Origin: Rhizophagus clarus
Lineage: Eukaryota; Glomeromycota; Glomeromycetes; Glomerales; Glomeraceae
Reading direction: 5' to 3'
Assembly (NCBI GenBank): GCA_015698045.1
Contig: BLAL01000043.1
Location: 310,001 to 374,000 of the forward strand
Length of the DNA stretch: 64,000 bases
Shown: piece by piece, positions 36,274-47,861 of the stretch
Layout of the letters: each line of letters opens with the position of its first letter
How positions within the stretch are numbered: the first letter of the stretch is position 1
The notes under the pieces: model-generated
Told to the model about the DNA's origin: nothing
Database searches by the model: none
The model's input: only the letters and a program-made list of their open reading frames with translations
Program-made: the position numbers and the translations under genes

Positions 36274-39200
36274 TTAAGCCTTAGGACTCTTTTGGGCAAC
36301 TTGTCCGTCATCTTCCTCACGTTTCCTTTTCTTCTCCTCAGCTCTCTTCGCTGTTAGAGTTACAGCCTTCTGCATGTAGTCGATAACGCTCTCCTTTATG
36401 TGCGCTCTCATATTTTCCGTTACCATATAAGAAGATGCACCGACCCATTTATCACGCCGGAGTTCTTTCTTTTGAATTGATTTGCCAATCTATAAATCAT
36501 TTATTTATGAATATAATTAATAAATAAAAAAAATTATGTTAATTTTTTCTTTATTCACTTACTTCTCGACTGAACCCTTTGAAATCCACCTCATTGAAGT
36601 GATGCTTAAATCTACTGCAATAATTAATCACCAACTTATAAATCTAGGAATCAAAGAAGTAAAGATTAACCATAAATATAAACCATATCAGATAACATAT
36701 GATTATCAAATAAATGATTAGTTACCGCCATTTTGAATTCTTTTTCGTTCATTGCAGTGTTTAATGGTACTCCATGTGCAGCTTCTAGTGCAGCCTTTTC
36801 TTCGGCCTCGGCCTTCTCCCTTGCAGCTCTCTCTCTTTGTTTTTCTGCTTCACGTGCCATTGCTTCGGCACGTTCAATTATAGCCTGCAGGGCTGCTTGG
36901 CTAAACCCATCATAGCTCTTGGCATCATCCTTCACGACCGGTCTCTCCCAGGAAGTTTGCAAAGTGTACTTATTGTAGTAATAAACTTGTCCATAGTCAT
37001 CCTTAGTTTCATACCAATTGGGAGCAAGTGGCTCTAATTGTTCTTTTAGCGGTTGCTGTGACTGATCTTTTTGTTCTTCTGTAGATGTTGTCTTTGCGGA
37101 GATCGAATGATTTCTTGGTTTTAAAAAGCGTCTATTATTATTAATATTGCCTAACCGAGAACGAGAATTGCTAACATAGTTCATATTAAAAGTCGGACGA
37201 GGAGCGTACGTGCAACCATATGGATTATCTGGTCTCATTTTCACAACACCATCATAATAATCTGGGGCGGGAACCTTGCAGCCTAATTTGTTGCACCAAT
37301 ATTCAAATTGGGATATAGATTGGAATATTGCATTGCTATCCATGTAACGACTGTAAAAGTCATGACTTGACTCGTATCGATTAGGATTGAGGTCTTGAGG
37401 TGTCTTGCCTTTATCGTTTGAATTGTTATTTGTAGGTCCTGTATTATTAGTGTAATTTGTGTGACCCAAATTGGTACGCTCAATTGGCTTTCCTTTAAGA
37501 TCGGTTTTGTTTTGATTGAAACCCTCTTTATCTTTATTAGTTTTTACGGAAGGTGTTTCATTCTGAACCTCATCATCATCAGCCAGATCCTTTTTGTTGA
37601 AAAAATTTCATGCATATTATTTAATTAAAAATATTATCGCATCATAACAATTTCGTTAATGAAGATGGATATAATAATTACCAAAGTATGATTAATATCT
37701 TGTTTTTGTAACTCATTCAATTCAGGGCCACATGAGGGGAGTTTATCCCATTTGTCAATTAAATCTCTTGCTTTTGCACCAATGCGATCGTTACGACTTT
37801 CAAATTTTGTAACCCATTCTTTAAGATGTGAAGTTTCAACACGTCTATCTCTATACTTGAACGGTATTTTATCTGCAATGTTTAATGTCTAGAGAATAAA
37901 CAACGAAAGAAGTCAATAATTTGGATTTAAATGTCGAACAAGTGAATTTATCAAGGAACAACAATTACCTTAAAGACAATTTCATCATCATTTCTGAATT
38001 CGTATAGGTAGGATTTAAGCATAATGCCTCCAAAAAGTTTCATAAACATCCTTAGAATAACGACGTCTTCTGTTAACTTAAAAATCACAAAATCGAAGAA
38101 ATGAAAGTCAATATACATATGAAATTATATTATACAACTTATACAACGCAAAAAAAAAAAAAAAAAAAACCAATCGTAGAAAGAAAAAACACTTACTTTT
38201 AGCCTATATAAAATCGGTCGCACCATACTTGGTTGTTCAAGAGATTTATACATCAAATTAATAAATTGTTTGACCTCATCAATACTTCGAATGGGTTCTG
38301 TTAACTCGGCTTCAATCTCAGCTTCGTCTTTGATATCAAGATTTGTTTCTTTAGTACCACCAATGACACCACGACAATTCGGTTCCCCACAGTGACATTT
38401 CTGAGCTTGAGAACTAGTAAAATTCATCAATAATAAAACGAGAAAATATTTATATTAGTAACAAGAAATGAAAAGGATATACATGTCCGATAAGAAATGA
38501 CTTACCCATAACGGTCAGCGTTATAATCAAAGGTTAGCTCCTCATTTTCTCTGACGTTTCGTAATGCGAAGATACCGATACGGTATCGATCACCAATCAT
38601 CCATTTTTGGATGTAGCAATTAGGATTGCACGAGTGATTCATAAACCTAGCTATACATCCGTACTTCGTTGCATCGATTATCTAAAGAAAGAAATGTAAA
38701 ATAAGAGACGATAAATTGATGAAGATGATGATTTGATATAAATGCACATACTTCACCAGCCTGTAAGGACATAAAGTAGAAATGCTTCAGTCCTTGTTTA
38801 TTATAAGTTATCATGCGTTTAAAGAATGCACTGTTCTTAATCACTTCTCCGACGTACTCCATAATGAATTGATTACTGAATAAAAAACGAACAAATCAAA
38901 TCAGAATCAAATCAGAATTAATTAAAATAATTGTGAATCAAGAATAATAGATATGATGAAAGACACTTACGGTCGTAGTGGTTCCATTGCTCTTAGACCG
39001 TAACCTTTGAGTGCAAAATGGATCACATCGACTTTAGCATTTTCAGCTCGTTGAAATCTATGTGAATAAGAAATATTTCATGAAATGAGGATCTTAAAAA
39101 AAGAAAAAAAATAAAATGAAATAAAACAAAACTTATACGGATGAAAGAAAAAAAAAAGGAAATAAAATAAAAAATTATAAATGGAAGAGACGAATAAAAT

Positions 39201-39811
39201 ATAAAAATATTTCATCCATTCTATTCATCCCTTTAACAGAATATCCTTCAGGAAGAGTTGTAGCTTAAGACTTTACATTTAAAAATCACTCTTTTTGTGG
39301 ATAAACACAATTCCTTTAGACTCAATTTTTTTGATGAATAAATATCATAATAACTGGTTAAAAGGTAATTAATTTTGTAGAAGTAACATACCTTCTGTTT
39401 TGACAATACTTGCCAGTAGCACAATCCCCATCACGACATTCCATGAATAGTTCACGGTTCACACAACCAGCAAACTCACCACAAGCCTGACTTGAAGCAT
39501 CTTTACCTAAATATATGTTTAAGAATTAAATAAATAAAAAGAATTAAATGATGAATCGGTACACAAATATATCACATGAGATAAAAGAATAATCATAATC
39601 AATTCATCTTATAATGCACATCTCTCTATCATCATTTTCCCTGAATAGAAATATAAACTTTACCTTGTTCATATTTACAACAACATCTATAATCCGTATC
39701 CTGCTTTCCAACAAGACCAACATTTCCTTTGTAAACGTTCTCTTTAATCTCTTCGAATAGTCTTTTAACCTTATCGTTGCAAGATGGGTAGTCATTATAT
39801 AATTTGACCAT
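36274..39811 (-). CDS. SET2: Histone H3-K36 methyltransferase SET2, 753 aa, 10 exons
   Basis: Exons on the minus strand: 39811-39664, 39506-39392, 39057-38971, 38875-38752, 38681-38506, 38413-38197, 38076-37969, 37888-37682, 37589-36726, 36489-36274. All are GT..AG and the frame is continuous over 2,262 nt. AWS cysteines are at about 38-87 (CCCKYEQ ... [19 protein letters not shown]) and SET at about 89-215. SET includes [17 protein letters not shown] and the AdoMet/catalytic NHSCNPNC at 173-180. Post-SET ([10 protein letters not shown]) is at 223-232. A helical middle region (about 245-390) matches the autoinhibitory middle of fungal Set2. A WW domain lies at about 583-614 (W586, W608), followed by an E/A/K-rich coiled coil and a basic C-terminus. 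Set2 methylates H3K36 on genes transcribed by RNA polymerase II. An SRI domain is expected at the C-terminus, but I could not recognise one with confidence. Confidence 0.93.
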
Positions 39812-41144
39812 TTTTGTTTTGTTGTATTAAGGAGAGAGGATAAAAATATGTAAAGTACGTAAAGTATTATTATTAAAGTAAAAAGGAAACTTCGCAAAAG
39901 TAAAAAAAGACGAGAAAAATTTTCAAAGGATTCTATAGAGTATAAAGTAAGGGAAGACAAAAAGGTCAAAGAGAATTTTTTTTTTTTTTTTTTAAAAAAA
40001 AGAAAAAAAAAAAATTTTTTTTCGAATCTCAATTTAATCTTAGGTAGGAGACTTAACTACCTTGCACGTGAGGAGAATCGGAAAGAATAAAAAAAGCAAA
40101 TTATTGGAAGTATAATTAAACACCCCCTAGTGACATTATGTGAACAAAAAATAGGGATAACATAAAATTTTGCTAAAGTTAGCTAAAGTTAATGGGATTT
40201 CGGCCGAAACATGAATCGGAAAAATGGATCAGCTAAAATGTCAACAGTAAATATTCACTACGTTAAACAAATTCTGTAGTTCAAACAACACGATAATTGA
40301 TTCCGAAATGGGAAAAGATTTTAAAAAAACGCTTCATAATACAATTTCTAAAAATATAAACCATGTGTTATTCTGTTTCTTGTCTTTGCACAATAAAGAA
40401 GTTTATTAATAGTAAAAAAATGGAAAAAAAAAAAAAAAAAATACAAAATTGGAAATAAAAGAATGAAATAATGAAATTTACCAAAGAGAAAATAGTGGAA
40501 AACAAGATAACCGCTTTAGAAATTCTTTTGATTTCTTCTGTGATAAAAAAATCTTTTATAAAAAAAAATTTCCTTCGTTTGGATAATTTAAGGCGTCCGA
40601 ACATAATACATTTGCATTTGACACTGCCTTATGATTATCACTTTTGCATTGATCACATAAATTATCACCCGAAATTTCCTAAAAAGGATCCCATTGACAT
40701 CAACTCAAAAAAAAAACTCCGAAAATTCGGAAGTGATTGACAAAAATGACGCTTGAGGCGTAACCTCCATTATTCATTTTTAATTACATGCAGAAATATG
40801 ATGTAAAATATTTCAAAATTCGATAATTATTTTTTCTCATTAATTGACATAAGAAAAAATAATAAATGTTACACACGTATTATCATTAATAGTAATTTCC
40901 ATATCATTTTATTAAAAAAATTCGAACCTTTTTTTTTTTTTCTTTTTGTGAATTTAAATGATTAAAAAAGGGGATGATTTGGTGAATGCATATATGTAAA
41001 TTTTACACGTGTACGTATTTGGACAATGCTTGGACATTTGTAACTTTACCTTTACAGAATTTACGGTAAGACAAGTCACTGGGGTAAGCATAATCAATGG
41101 CTCATCATGTGAATAAAATTTTTTTTTTTTTTTTTCGATTATCA
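39812..41144. promoter_or_regulatory. Divergent intergenic region SET2 / PPR gene
   Basis: 1.3 kb between two divergent start codons. It contains several long homopolymers: a T18 run beginning near 39978 with adjacent A runs, an A17 run at about 40424, and a T17 run at 41119-41135 only 9 nt before the chosen PPR start. These are plausible nucleosome-free promoter segments. The open frames at 39604-40032 (-) and 40471-40740 (+) have no recognisable content. Confidence 0.45.
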
Positions 41145-43196
41145 ATGTTATCTACGAAATTTTTTTCAGGGATAAAGTTAAAAAGTATGTTTAATGGGCC
41201 AATAAAAGCGACGAATTCTACCAAAATATTGTTTCATTCTGTAATGAAAAAATATTATTGGAAGATATGTAGAAGTTCATTAACAATATTTGATTCACAA
41301 AGACTTTGTAGAAATGAAATCAAACTGGTTGATACAAGAATGTACAATAGTGGAATTATTTATGATAATTTTACTATGGCTAATAAAGAAGAAAGTTTAG
41401 TGGTAACAAATAATAAGACAAGAGCCATGGTTTTAATAACTAATTTACAAGAACTTTATGAATATAGTGACGGTTGTAAACCTCACAATATCAATGAATT
41501 ATGGAATTATTATATGAAACAAAAACGTAATTTTTTAAATAAAATACCGACATATCTTCATTTAATATTATTGAAAACTTTATGTGAAAAGAGAGAATTA
41601 GAAAAAGTATTAACTATAATAAAATATTTAAGAGAAAGAGAAAATCTGGTTAAATGGTTTAATAATAATTTGATAATATTAGAATATATAGTTAAATTAA
41701 ACATAGGAGAAGTAATTGAAAAATTTAATTTTTCTGACGCGACAAAAGGAAATTTACCAATTTGTACGATTACCGATTTAATAAAATCATTAATTAAGAA
41801 GGATGAAATCATCACGGCTGAAGAATTATTTAGGAAATTAATAAGAGAATATAATGATGATATTGAGATATATAATAGTATGATGAGTGGTTATATTAAA
41901 TATGTTAAAGAAAAAAAATTTGAAAAATCATTATATTTATTAGAAATGATGCAAAGAAATAAAGTTAGACCAAATATAAAATCTTATAATCTTTTATTGA
42001 ATTTGTTTGGGAAAGTAAAGGCTCAAGATGAAGCGGAAAAAATGTTTAACGATTTAATTGAAATTGGAATTGAACCTGATGAATCAAGTTATCATGGAAT
42101 AATCTTATCTTGTGCAAGAAATAATGATATTAAAAAATGTTTTCATTATTTTAATCGTATGATCGATAAAGGTTTAAATCCAAACATTTATATTTATTCT
42201 ACTTTAATGTCAGCATGCGTTAAATCTGGATGCGCGAAGACTGCAATCGAATTATATGATAGAATGGTTTACACTTCAAAAATCAAACCTAATACAGTAA
42301 TTTTAACAACTTTAATGTGCGCTTGGAGTCAACTTAAAAAATCTCGAAATGATAATTTAGATCGAATATTTGATGATATAAAAAAATATGATGTACCGGA
42401 TTTAATTGCTTATACAACTTTAATTAGTGCAAAAACAAAACAATTGAAATTGGAAGAAGCTATTCAAGTTTATCAACAGATGCTTTTAAATAATATTAAA
42501 CCTAATGTTTATACTTATACCACTTTAATTGATGCTTCTGCTAAATTGAGAAATTTAGATACTGCTTTGAAATTATTTGATGATATGAAAAAAATGGATA
42601 TTCTTCCTAATCAATTCACTTATTGTGCAATAATGAGTGCTTACATTAATAATGGTCAATTACAAGAAGCGTTTCGAACTTTTGAGGAGATGGAACAAAA
42701 TGGTTTAAAACCTGATATTGCTTGTATTAATTGTTTATTGGATGCTTGTAATCGTTCTGGATCTATGACTTTATTCTTTAAATTATATAGTGATTTAATT
42801 AAAAAATATAATTTAATCCCGGATAATGCTACTATATCAATTTATATTGATGCTTGTACTTATAATCATTGTTTTAATGCTGGAAAAAAATTTTATGGAA
42901 ATTTAATTAAAAATAAATTTCCTTTTTCTATTATTAAATTTAATGATCAAAACATTTTAGCTATAATTAATTTCATAATTAAAAGTGATTCTTCGGGTGA
43001 ATTTGTTAAATTATTGAATTTTATGAAAAAAAAATCAATGGAACCGAGTCCATTTATTAAATTAGTCATTTATAATCATTTATATGAATTCAATAAGATT
43101 AAGGAAATTGAAGATGTAAATCGTGTTTTAAATGGATGGGCAGTTACTATTCCAACTCAAAAAGATTTATATAAATTTAAAAAAAAATATTATTGA
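41145..43196 (+). CDS. Large PPR protein, 683 aa, probably mitochondrial
   Basis: Single exon. An in-frame ATG at 41097 would put a five-phenylalanine run encoded by poly(T) into the N-terminus, so I prefer the ATG at 41145 (MLSTKFFSGIKLKS), which gives a basic, Ser/Thr-rich start of mitochondrial-targeting type. From about residue 240 to 590 there are about ten canonical 35-residue PPR motifs in tandem, for example EIYNSMMSGYIKYVKEKKFE, SYNLLLNLFGKVKAQDEAEK, IYSTLMSACVKSGCAKTAIE, TYTTLIDASAKLRNLDTALK and TYCAIMSAYINNGQLQEAF. The layout recalls fungal mitochondrial RNA-binding PPR proteins, but no specific orthologue can be named. The C-terminus is lysine-rich. Confidence 0.88.
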   Translation: MLSTKFFSGIKLKSMFNGPIKATNSTKILFHSVMKKYYWKICRSSLTIFDSQRLCRNEIKLVDTRMYNSGIIYDNFTMANKEESLVVTNNKTRAMVLITNLQELYEYSDGCKPHNINELWNYYMKQKRNFLNKIPTYLHLILLKTLCEKRELEKVLTIIKYLRERENLVKWFNNNLIILEYIVKLNIGEVIEKFNFSDATKGNLPICTITDLIKSLIKKDEIITAEELFRKLIREYNDDIEIYNSMMSGYIKYVKEKKFEKSLYLLEMMQRNKVRPNIKSYNLLLNLFGKVKAQDEAEKMFNDLIEIGIEPDESSYHGIILSCARNNDIKKCFHYFNRMIDKGLNPNIYIYSTLMSACVKSGCAKTAIELYDRMVYTSKIKPNTVILTTLMCAWSQLKKSRNDNLDRIFDDIKKYDVPDLIAYTTLISAKTKQLKLEEAIQVYQQMLLNNIKPNVYTYTTLIDASAKLRNLDTALKLFDDMKKMDILPNQFTYCAIMSAYINNGQLQEAFRTFEEMEQNGLKPDIACINCLLDACNRSGSMTLFFKLYSDLIKKYNLIPDNATISIYIDACTYNHCFNAGKKFYGNLIKNKFPFSIIKFNDQNILAIINFIIKSDSSGEFVKLLNFMKKKSMEPSPFIKLVIYNHLYEFNKIKEIEDVNRVLNGWAVTIPTQKDLYKFKKKYY

Positions 43197-43972
43197 CAGT
43201 AATAAAAATTTTTATTTTAGTAATTATCATATACAATATTTTTTGTAATTTTTAAACTTGGATTTAATATCAATGTATATATATATTATTATTAACATCT
43301 TTCAAATAGCAAATTACCTGGTTATTTAAGAATAATGTTAATCAGCATTATAACTCTGACCAATATTTCAAATTCTTTAATTTTTCTAGTATTATGCTGA
43401 TTACCTTTTCATGGCTTCTATTATTTTTGTGTTAAATAGTTTTTCTTTACTAAAATTTTTGTTCTTTTTATAATAGAATAGTTCAGAAGGAATAGTAATT
43501 ACCATTCTTTACTCATCTTAAAGAATTAACCTTTTTCTTTCTAAAATTTAGCATTTTTTCACCAAGTTTTTATTATCTTTAATTAAAAACTACTCTTTTA
43601 AGAAAAGCATATATTCATGTGATTTGTACTATAGAAGCAATTGACACAAAAATTTTTTGTACAGTTTAATACTTTCACATCTAAGTATAATATTATGAAA
43701 GTTATTAAATATTAAAGAAAAAGTTAATTTTTTACTTATTAATATCTAGAAATTTACAAGGTAAAGTTTTATTTAGTCTTAAATATTATATTTTAGAAAT
43801 AATATCAAAAAAATGTTCCAAAAAAATACAGAATCACTTAATAAAACTTCTGAATTTCTTTATGAAACTTTCAATAATAAAATCAGACTGCTGTTTTTAA
43901 TAAAGTTTTATATTAAAAAATTTTAAATATATAAAATAGATTATAACTAGTTTTAACTGGAAATGATATAAC
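43197..43972. other. 3' flank of the PPR gene
   Basis: A/T-rich sequence without a supported gene, up to the start of the TIR element. Confidence 0.5.
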
Positions 43973-44092
43973 TCGGGTGATATCGCCTGATTGATTTTTA
44001 TAATTTATTTATTTCGATATAGGTGATTTAATCTGGCAAGTGATATCACCTGATTAATTTTTAATTTTTAAATTGTTTATTTTTTTTTCTAG

Positions 44093-44736
44093 GTTTTCCA
44101 GTTTCAAGGTATGTTTTTTTGTTTTCACTTTTCTTTCTAGTTATTTCTAATTTCTTTTTCTTTTCTTTTTAGGCCTTTTAAGCTCTTTTAATTTTGTGTC
44201 AAAGGTATGTTGTTTTTTGTTGTTCTTTTTGTTTTCATTTTCCTTTCCATTTATTATTTTTCCTTTCTTTTTAGGTCTTTAATCTCTTCCAGGTTTATAT
44301 TAAATTATGGTATATTATTTCTTTTTTTTTTCCTCCTTTTGATTTTTTTTAGGGTCTTAGTTTTTCAAACAAGATATGGCATTTTTTTCTTATCTTTTTT
44401 TCAATTTCGTTTTCATATTTCATTTTTACTAACTATTTTTTCTTCTTTTTATGGTTTATCTTTCATTAAATTATTCCCCTTTTCTTTTTGTTTTCATTCA
44501 CTTTCTTCTTTTTCATTATCACTTCTTTTTCCTTTCATTCTTATGATCGTTTCATCCTTATCACCATTTTGTCCATTTTGTCTATCCTTATCATCGATTA
44601 TTGTTTCATCCATCCTTATCACCAATTATCATTTTGTCTTCATCATTAATTATTATTTCATCCTCATCATCGATTTCATTTCATCCTTATCATTTCGCTT
44701 CCTTTTGTTTTTTTAGGTCTTAGTTTTGCGAATAAG
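44093..44736 (+). repeat. Micro-exon array E
   Basis: Exons between T-rich TAG acceptors and GTATG/GTATA donors: 44093-44108 (16 nt), 44173-44204 (32), 44275-44309 (35), 44353-44373 (about 21, donor lost as ATATGG) and 44717-44736 (20). The last two are homologous (GGTCTTAGTTTTTCAAACAAG and GTCTTAGTTTTGCGAATAAG) and separated by a 340-nt pyrimidine-rich stretch with TACTAACTATTTTTT at about 44425. Confidence 0.55.
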
Positions 44737-45470
44737 GTATGGCATTTTTTCTTATCTTTTTTTCAATTTCATTTTCATATTTCATTTTTACTAACTATTT
44801 TTCTTGTTTTTATTTACTTTCTTCTTTTTCATTATCGCTCCTTTTTTTTCATTCTCATGATCGTTTCATCCTCATTACATTTTTGTCCTCATTGTTGTTT
44901 TATCCTTATCAATCATCGTTTCATCTTCATCATTAATTATCATTTCATCCTTATCACCAATTATCGTTTTGTCTTCATCATCAATTATCATTTTCGTTCT
45001 CACATCAATTATCATTTCATTCTCATCATTTTGTTCTTATCATTGTTTTGTTTTTATCATCGTTTATTTTGTCATCTTTTCATTTCTCCTTCTCATCATC
45101 ATTTCATTTTTTTATTTCTTTCTTATCATCTCTTCGTTTATTATCATCCTTTCATTTTGTTCATCTGCCTTTTGTCATCCTTTCATTTTTTTGTCCCCTT
45201 CTTGTTATCTTTTCTTTTTTTTTGCGCTTTTCATTATCTTTTTATTTTTATTTTTATTTCTATCCCCTTTCATTTTGTCCCTATTCCTTTTGTTTTCGAT
45301 CCTATTCCTTTTATTTCGCATTCTTTCCCTCTTCTTTTCATTATCTTTCTTTTTTTTACTATATCTTTTGTCTCCTATCATTTTCGTTATCACCAATTAT
45401 TTGTTTCTAATATTATTTCCATTATTTCTCTCTCTTATGATCATAATTGTTAGGCTTCTCTTTTTTGTAT
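44400..45470 (+). repeat. ~1-kb polypyrimidine tract with TCAT/CATC repeats
   Basis: The plus strand is overwhelmingly C and T, organised in short phrases such as TTATCATTTCATCC and TCATCCTTATCACC. TACTAACTATTTTTC at about 44790 repeats the phrase at about 44425, showing a duplicated module of about 365 bp. The many long overlapping open frames here are by-products of biased composition, not genes. Confidence 0.75.
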
Positions 45471-45830
45471 CATTATTATCATTACTAGTTATGTTAAAGA
45501 TAAATAATTGTAAAAAATATTAACTTTGATAAACAGGATTTTAAAGAAATAAAGTCATAGTTTAATATAATAAATTTTGTTATTTTTTTTGTACAGAAAA
45601 TTATTGCCAAATTAGCGATACATTGACTGGATAATAATTTTACGATCATTAAATTTTTACATACATAATATTGAAATTTACAATAAATTTTAGCCAATTA
45701 AATTTTAAAATTAATTAATAAAGATTTGCGTACTATTAAATTTATTAAAAATTTTTTATACATGTGAAATCACCTGATTTTGATAAATTATTTATAGGTG
45801 AAATTACCTAGGTGATTTCACCCACAGAGC

Positions 45831-46744
45831 AAATTAGCAAGATTCATTATTTAATATGTAAACTACCAGAATATACTAAAATTTAATGTAAATCAATTAG
45901 TTAATTTTTTATGTATATTATATTTCATCAAAAAATAGGATACATTACTTTTGTGGTTTTTATATTTTTTAATAAATTTAGTATTTTATAAAAAATTAAT
46001 TAGTATATGTTTTATTATAAAATAAATAATAGATAAATATTAAATATTCCAAATTATTAAAAAAAATATTATTTTAATAGTTTATTAATTATTTTTATTT
46101 AAATAGTAGTATATTTAGTAATTATTGTATTAATATATATAAAATTATAAAATTAATACTAAAATAATTATAAAATATAAAAAAATATATATATATTTTA
46201 TGTTAAAATTATTATAATTTTTTAACAAACGAATTTTTTAAAAAAAATTTCATAATGATCAGATTCGTAGATCAGAAATAATTTTTTTTTTTGCAGCGTA
46301 TTTATAGATTTATTAAAATTTTTGTAAATTACATGAAAAATATAATTAATTAATTCTAATATAATTAATCTATAAACCATCTGTCATTTCAAAAAAATCC
46401 CATATGTACATTGTCAGTTGAAATTCTCTTACACAAGTAAACACATGTGAAATGAGCTATCTTAGATATTACATCCTTGTGATCATAGGAGAGAAGTCAA
46501 AAGACTCGCTACACTACTTTTTACAATTTTTTTGATTTTGATTTCCATGATATTGAACTGCCTTTTTTAATCCATTCTTTAATATGATCTATATATCTGC
46601 TTAAACTTGTTTTTAATTTTTCTAATACTTCTTATAGTTTTGCGATTTATCGAACTGAATTACCAAATTGATTTATACTAAATAACATAATAAACAAAAA
46701 TGTTTTATATAGTATAATATAATAAAAAAATGCTTTTAATTAGT
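45831..46744. other. A+T-rich spacer
   Basis: No gene is visible. A short mixed block at 46380-46520 (CCATATGTACATTGTCAG ... GATCATAGGAGAG) has no recognised identity. Confidence 0.45.
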
Positions 46745-47690
46745 TATTTTGATAAAACAAATTGTTTCGCAATGGTGTTTTATCAACAAACAAGTTGTGA
46801 AATGTTAATTGGATAAAAAAAAATGTTTGCAGCAGTTTTTTGTCAAATTATTTACTACAAAACCGTTGTGAAACATTTTGTTAATTAATTTTAATAAAAA
46901 AAAATCATTTCTTTTTGTTGTTATAATTAAAAAACATTATGAAACATTTTTTATTGGTTAGCTGTTAAAATTTTAATAAAAAAAACATTTCACAACATTT
47001 TTTTTTGTTGCTTTAATTAAAAACATTACGAAACATTTTTTATTGGTTAATTTAATAAAAAAATAACATTTCGCAAACGTTTTTTTATCACTTTAATAGA
47101 AAACGTTGCAAAACATTTTTTATCAGTTAATTTAATAAAAAAATAATGTTTTGCAACATTTTTTTTTTGTCACTTTAATAGAAAATATTGCGAAACATTT
47201 TTTATCGGTTAGTTAATAAAAAAATAATATTTCACAACATTTTTTATTGCTTTAATAGAAAATATTGCAAAATGTTTTTATTTATTAATTTTAATAAAAA
47301 AAATCATTTAATCATTTCGCAAACATTTTTTTTATCATTTTAATAAAAAACGTTGCAAAATGTTTTTGTCTGTTAATTTTAGTAAAAAACATTTTGCAAA
47401 CATTTTTTTTGTTGCTCTAATAGAAAATGTTACGAAATGTTTTTATCTGTTAATTTTAATAAAAAAAAGCATTTCGCAAACATTTTTTTTACCACTTTAA
47501 TAGAAAATGTTGCAAAACGGTTTTTATCAGTTAATTTAATAAAAAAATAAACATTTCACAACATTTTTTTTGTCACTTTAATAGAAAACATTGTGAAACA
47601 TTTTTTATTAGTTAATTTAGTAAAAAAAATGATTCGCAACTTTATTTTTTGTCATCTTAATAAAAAACGTTGCAAAACATTTTATTAGTT
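46745..47690. repeat. Hairpin satellite, ~82-bp period, about 12 units
   Basis: Each unit contains AACATTTCGCAAACGTTTT-like and AAAACGTTGCAAAACATTT-like arms facing each other, then TATCAGTTAATTTAAT. Successive units near 47062, 47145 and 47226 are 81-83 bp apart. Related units occur at 20220-20460. The right flank (47700-47862) resembles the end of a hAT-type MITE (AGGGCTCTGATCGGTTCAGT read inward), so the satellite may lie inside a non-autonomous element whose left end I cannot identify. Confidence 0.7.
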
Positions 47691-47861
47691 GATATCGCAA
47701 TATTGGTAATTCAGTTCAGTTTTTGGTAATTATTGATCAGTTTTGATAATCATCAATACCGATACTAGTCAGTTTCAGTAATCATCAATACCGATACTGA
47801 TCAATTCAGTTCAGTATCAGTTTTTGCAAAAACTAAACCAAACTGAACCGATCAGAGCCCT

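Larger units (their letters stand above)
43973..45830 (+). mobile_element. TIR element E with micro-exons and a long polypyrimidine strand
   Basis: The left end CTCGGGTGATATCGCCTGAT is mirrored by CCTAGGTGATTTCACCCACAG-type sequence at about 45810-45830. Subterminal palindromes of the form GGTGATWTCACC recur on both sides (about 43977, 44040, 45765 and 45811). The interior holds at least five micro-exon-like units (44093-44736) and then about 1 kb of almost pure C/T on the plus strand. No transposase and no clear target duplication are visible, so boundaries are uncertain by a few bases. Confidence 0.5.

Noticed and set aside
39604..40032. 142-codon minus-strand frame over the SET2 start
   Set aside because: The AWS cysteines appear only in another frame starting at 39811 with a proper donor; this frame is a shadow.
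44207..45523. Several long overlapping plus-strand open frames (up to 198 codons) rich in F, S, L, I
   Set aside because: They exist in all three frames of one polypyrimidine tract; the composition alone removes stops. No domain or splice logic.
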